5,720 bases of DNA from Mollicutes bacterium (GTDB taxonomy: Bacteria > Bacillota_I > Bacilli_A > RF39 > UBA660). How positions within the stretch are numbered: the stretch's first letter is position 1; every line of letters starts with the position of its first letter. Both the position numbers and the translations under genes were made by a program. The notes beneath the pieces were generated by a model, which did no database searches, was not told the DNA's origin, and saw only the letters and a program-made list of their open reading frames with translations. This document shows, one piece after another, positions 5,671-5,720 of the stretch. The DNA is taken from positions 1-5,720 of the forward strand of contig DUUS01000006.1 in NCBI GenBank assembly GCA_012841465.1, read 5' to 3'.

Positions 5671-5720
5671 TACACTTTACACTTTTGCTCGTTTTCGTTG
5701 TACACTTTTGCTCGTTTTCG
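5671..5720. repeat. Tandem direct repeats, 20-bp unit with 23-bp period, upstream of the ATPase gene
   Basis: The unit TACACTTTTGCTCGTTTTCG occurs perfectly at 5678-5697 and 5701-5720, separated by TTG. A partial third copy, TACACTTT, lies at 5671-5678 and abuts the -35 box. The array runs to the window edge and may continue. The unit is more GC-rich than the surrounding intergenic DNA, with GCTCG at its core. No other copy was seen elsewhere in the window. It could be a set of regulator-binding sites, a boundary or attachment-type repeat of an acquired gene, or a simple minisatellite. Confidence 0.9.

Noticed and set aside
5671..5720. CRISPR array at the right edge
   Set aside because: The gap between units is only 3 bp, with no unique spacers of CRISPR length, and no cas gene is visible.
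5649..5720. 3' end of an upstream gene entering from the right edge on the minus strand (23 codons then TGA)
   Set aside because: The frame is open only because the repeat has no stops in any phase. The encoded residues match no family, and the window is too short to support a gene.
1..5720. Genetic code 4 (TGA read as Trp), suggested by the AT-rich, Mollicutes-like composition
   Set aside because: Tryptophans are TGG, prfB is present and intact, and the RF2 frameshift site needs UGA to be a stop.

Overview
The window is AT-rich DNA, and all six genes lie on the minus strand, so transcription runs from right to left. Bacterial Shine-Dalgarno sites (AGGAGG, AAGGAG, AAGAGG), TATAAT promoters, TAA stops throughout, TGG for tryptophan and an intact release factor 2 gene point to a low-GC Bacillota-type bacterium using the standard bacterial code. 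It is not a Mycoplasma-type code-4 organism. The genus cannot be fixed from the sequence; an Erysipelotrichia or RF39-like lineage is only a guess.

Right part (about 4331-5720): a stand-alone AAA ATPase with a C-terminal DUF4143 region. Its upstream region contains a well-formed promoter, a 13-bp palindrome over the -10 box, and two perfect 20-bp direct repeats (period 23 bp) that run to the window edge. DUF4143 ATPases are accessory genes of unknown role, and this is the least explained part of the window. Next, 38 bp downstream, is a 355-residue protein with an HELTH zinc-peptidase motif and a later Glu motif; its function is unknown.

Left part (1-3212): a compact four-gene operon read from an extended -10 promoter at about 3204-3212. 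The order is prfB (release factor 2, with the classical programmed +1 frameshift), a YitT-family membrane protein, a methylguanine-DNA methyltransferase (ogt), and an alpha/beta hydrolase. Junctions are 1 bp, an 8-bp overlap and 1 bp, which suggests translational coupling. The true prfB start is the ATG at 3170. The first 24 codons end at an in-frame TGA, and the ribosome must slip +1 at CTT TGA C to make the full 359-residue protein.

The operon is mostly housekeeping (translation termination, DNA repair) plus two proteins with unassigned substrates. No RNA genes, CRISPR array, complete transposon or convincing intrinsic terminator was seen, and no gap between genes is longer than about 100 bp.
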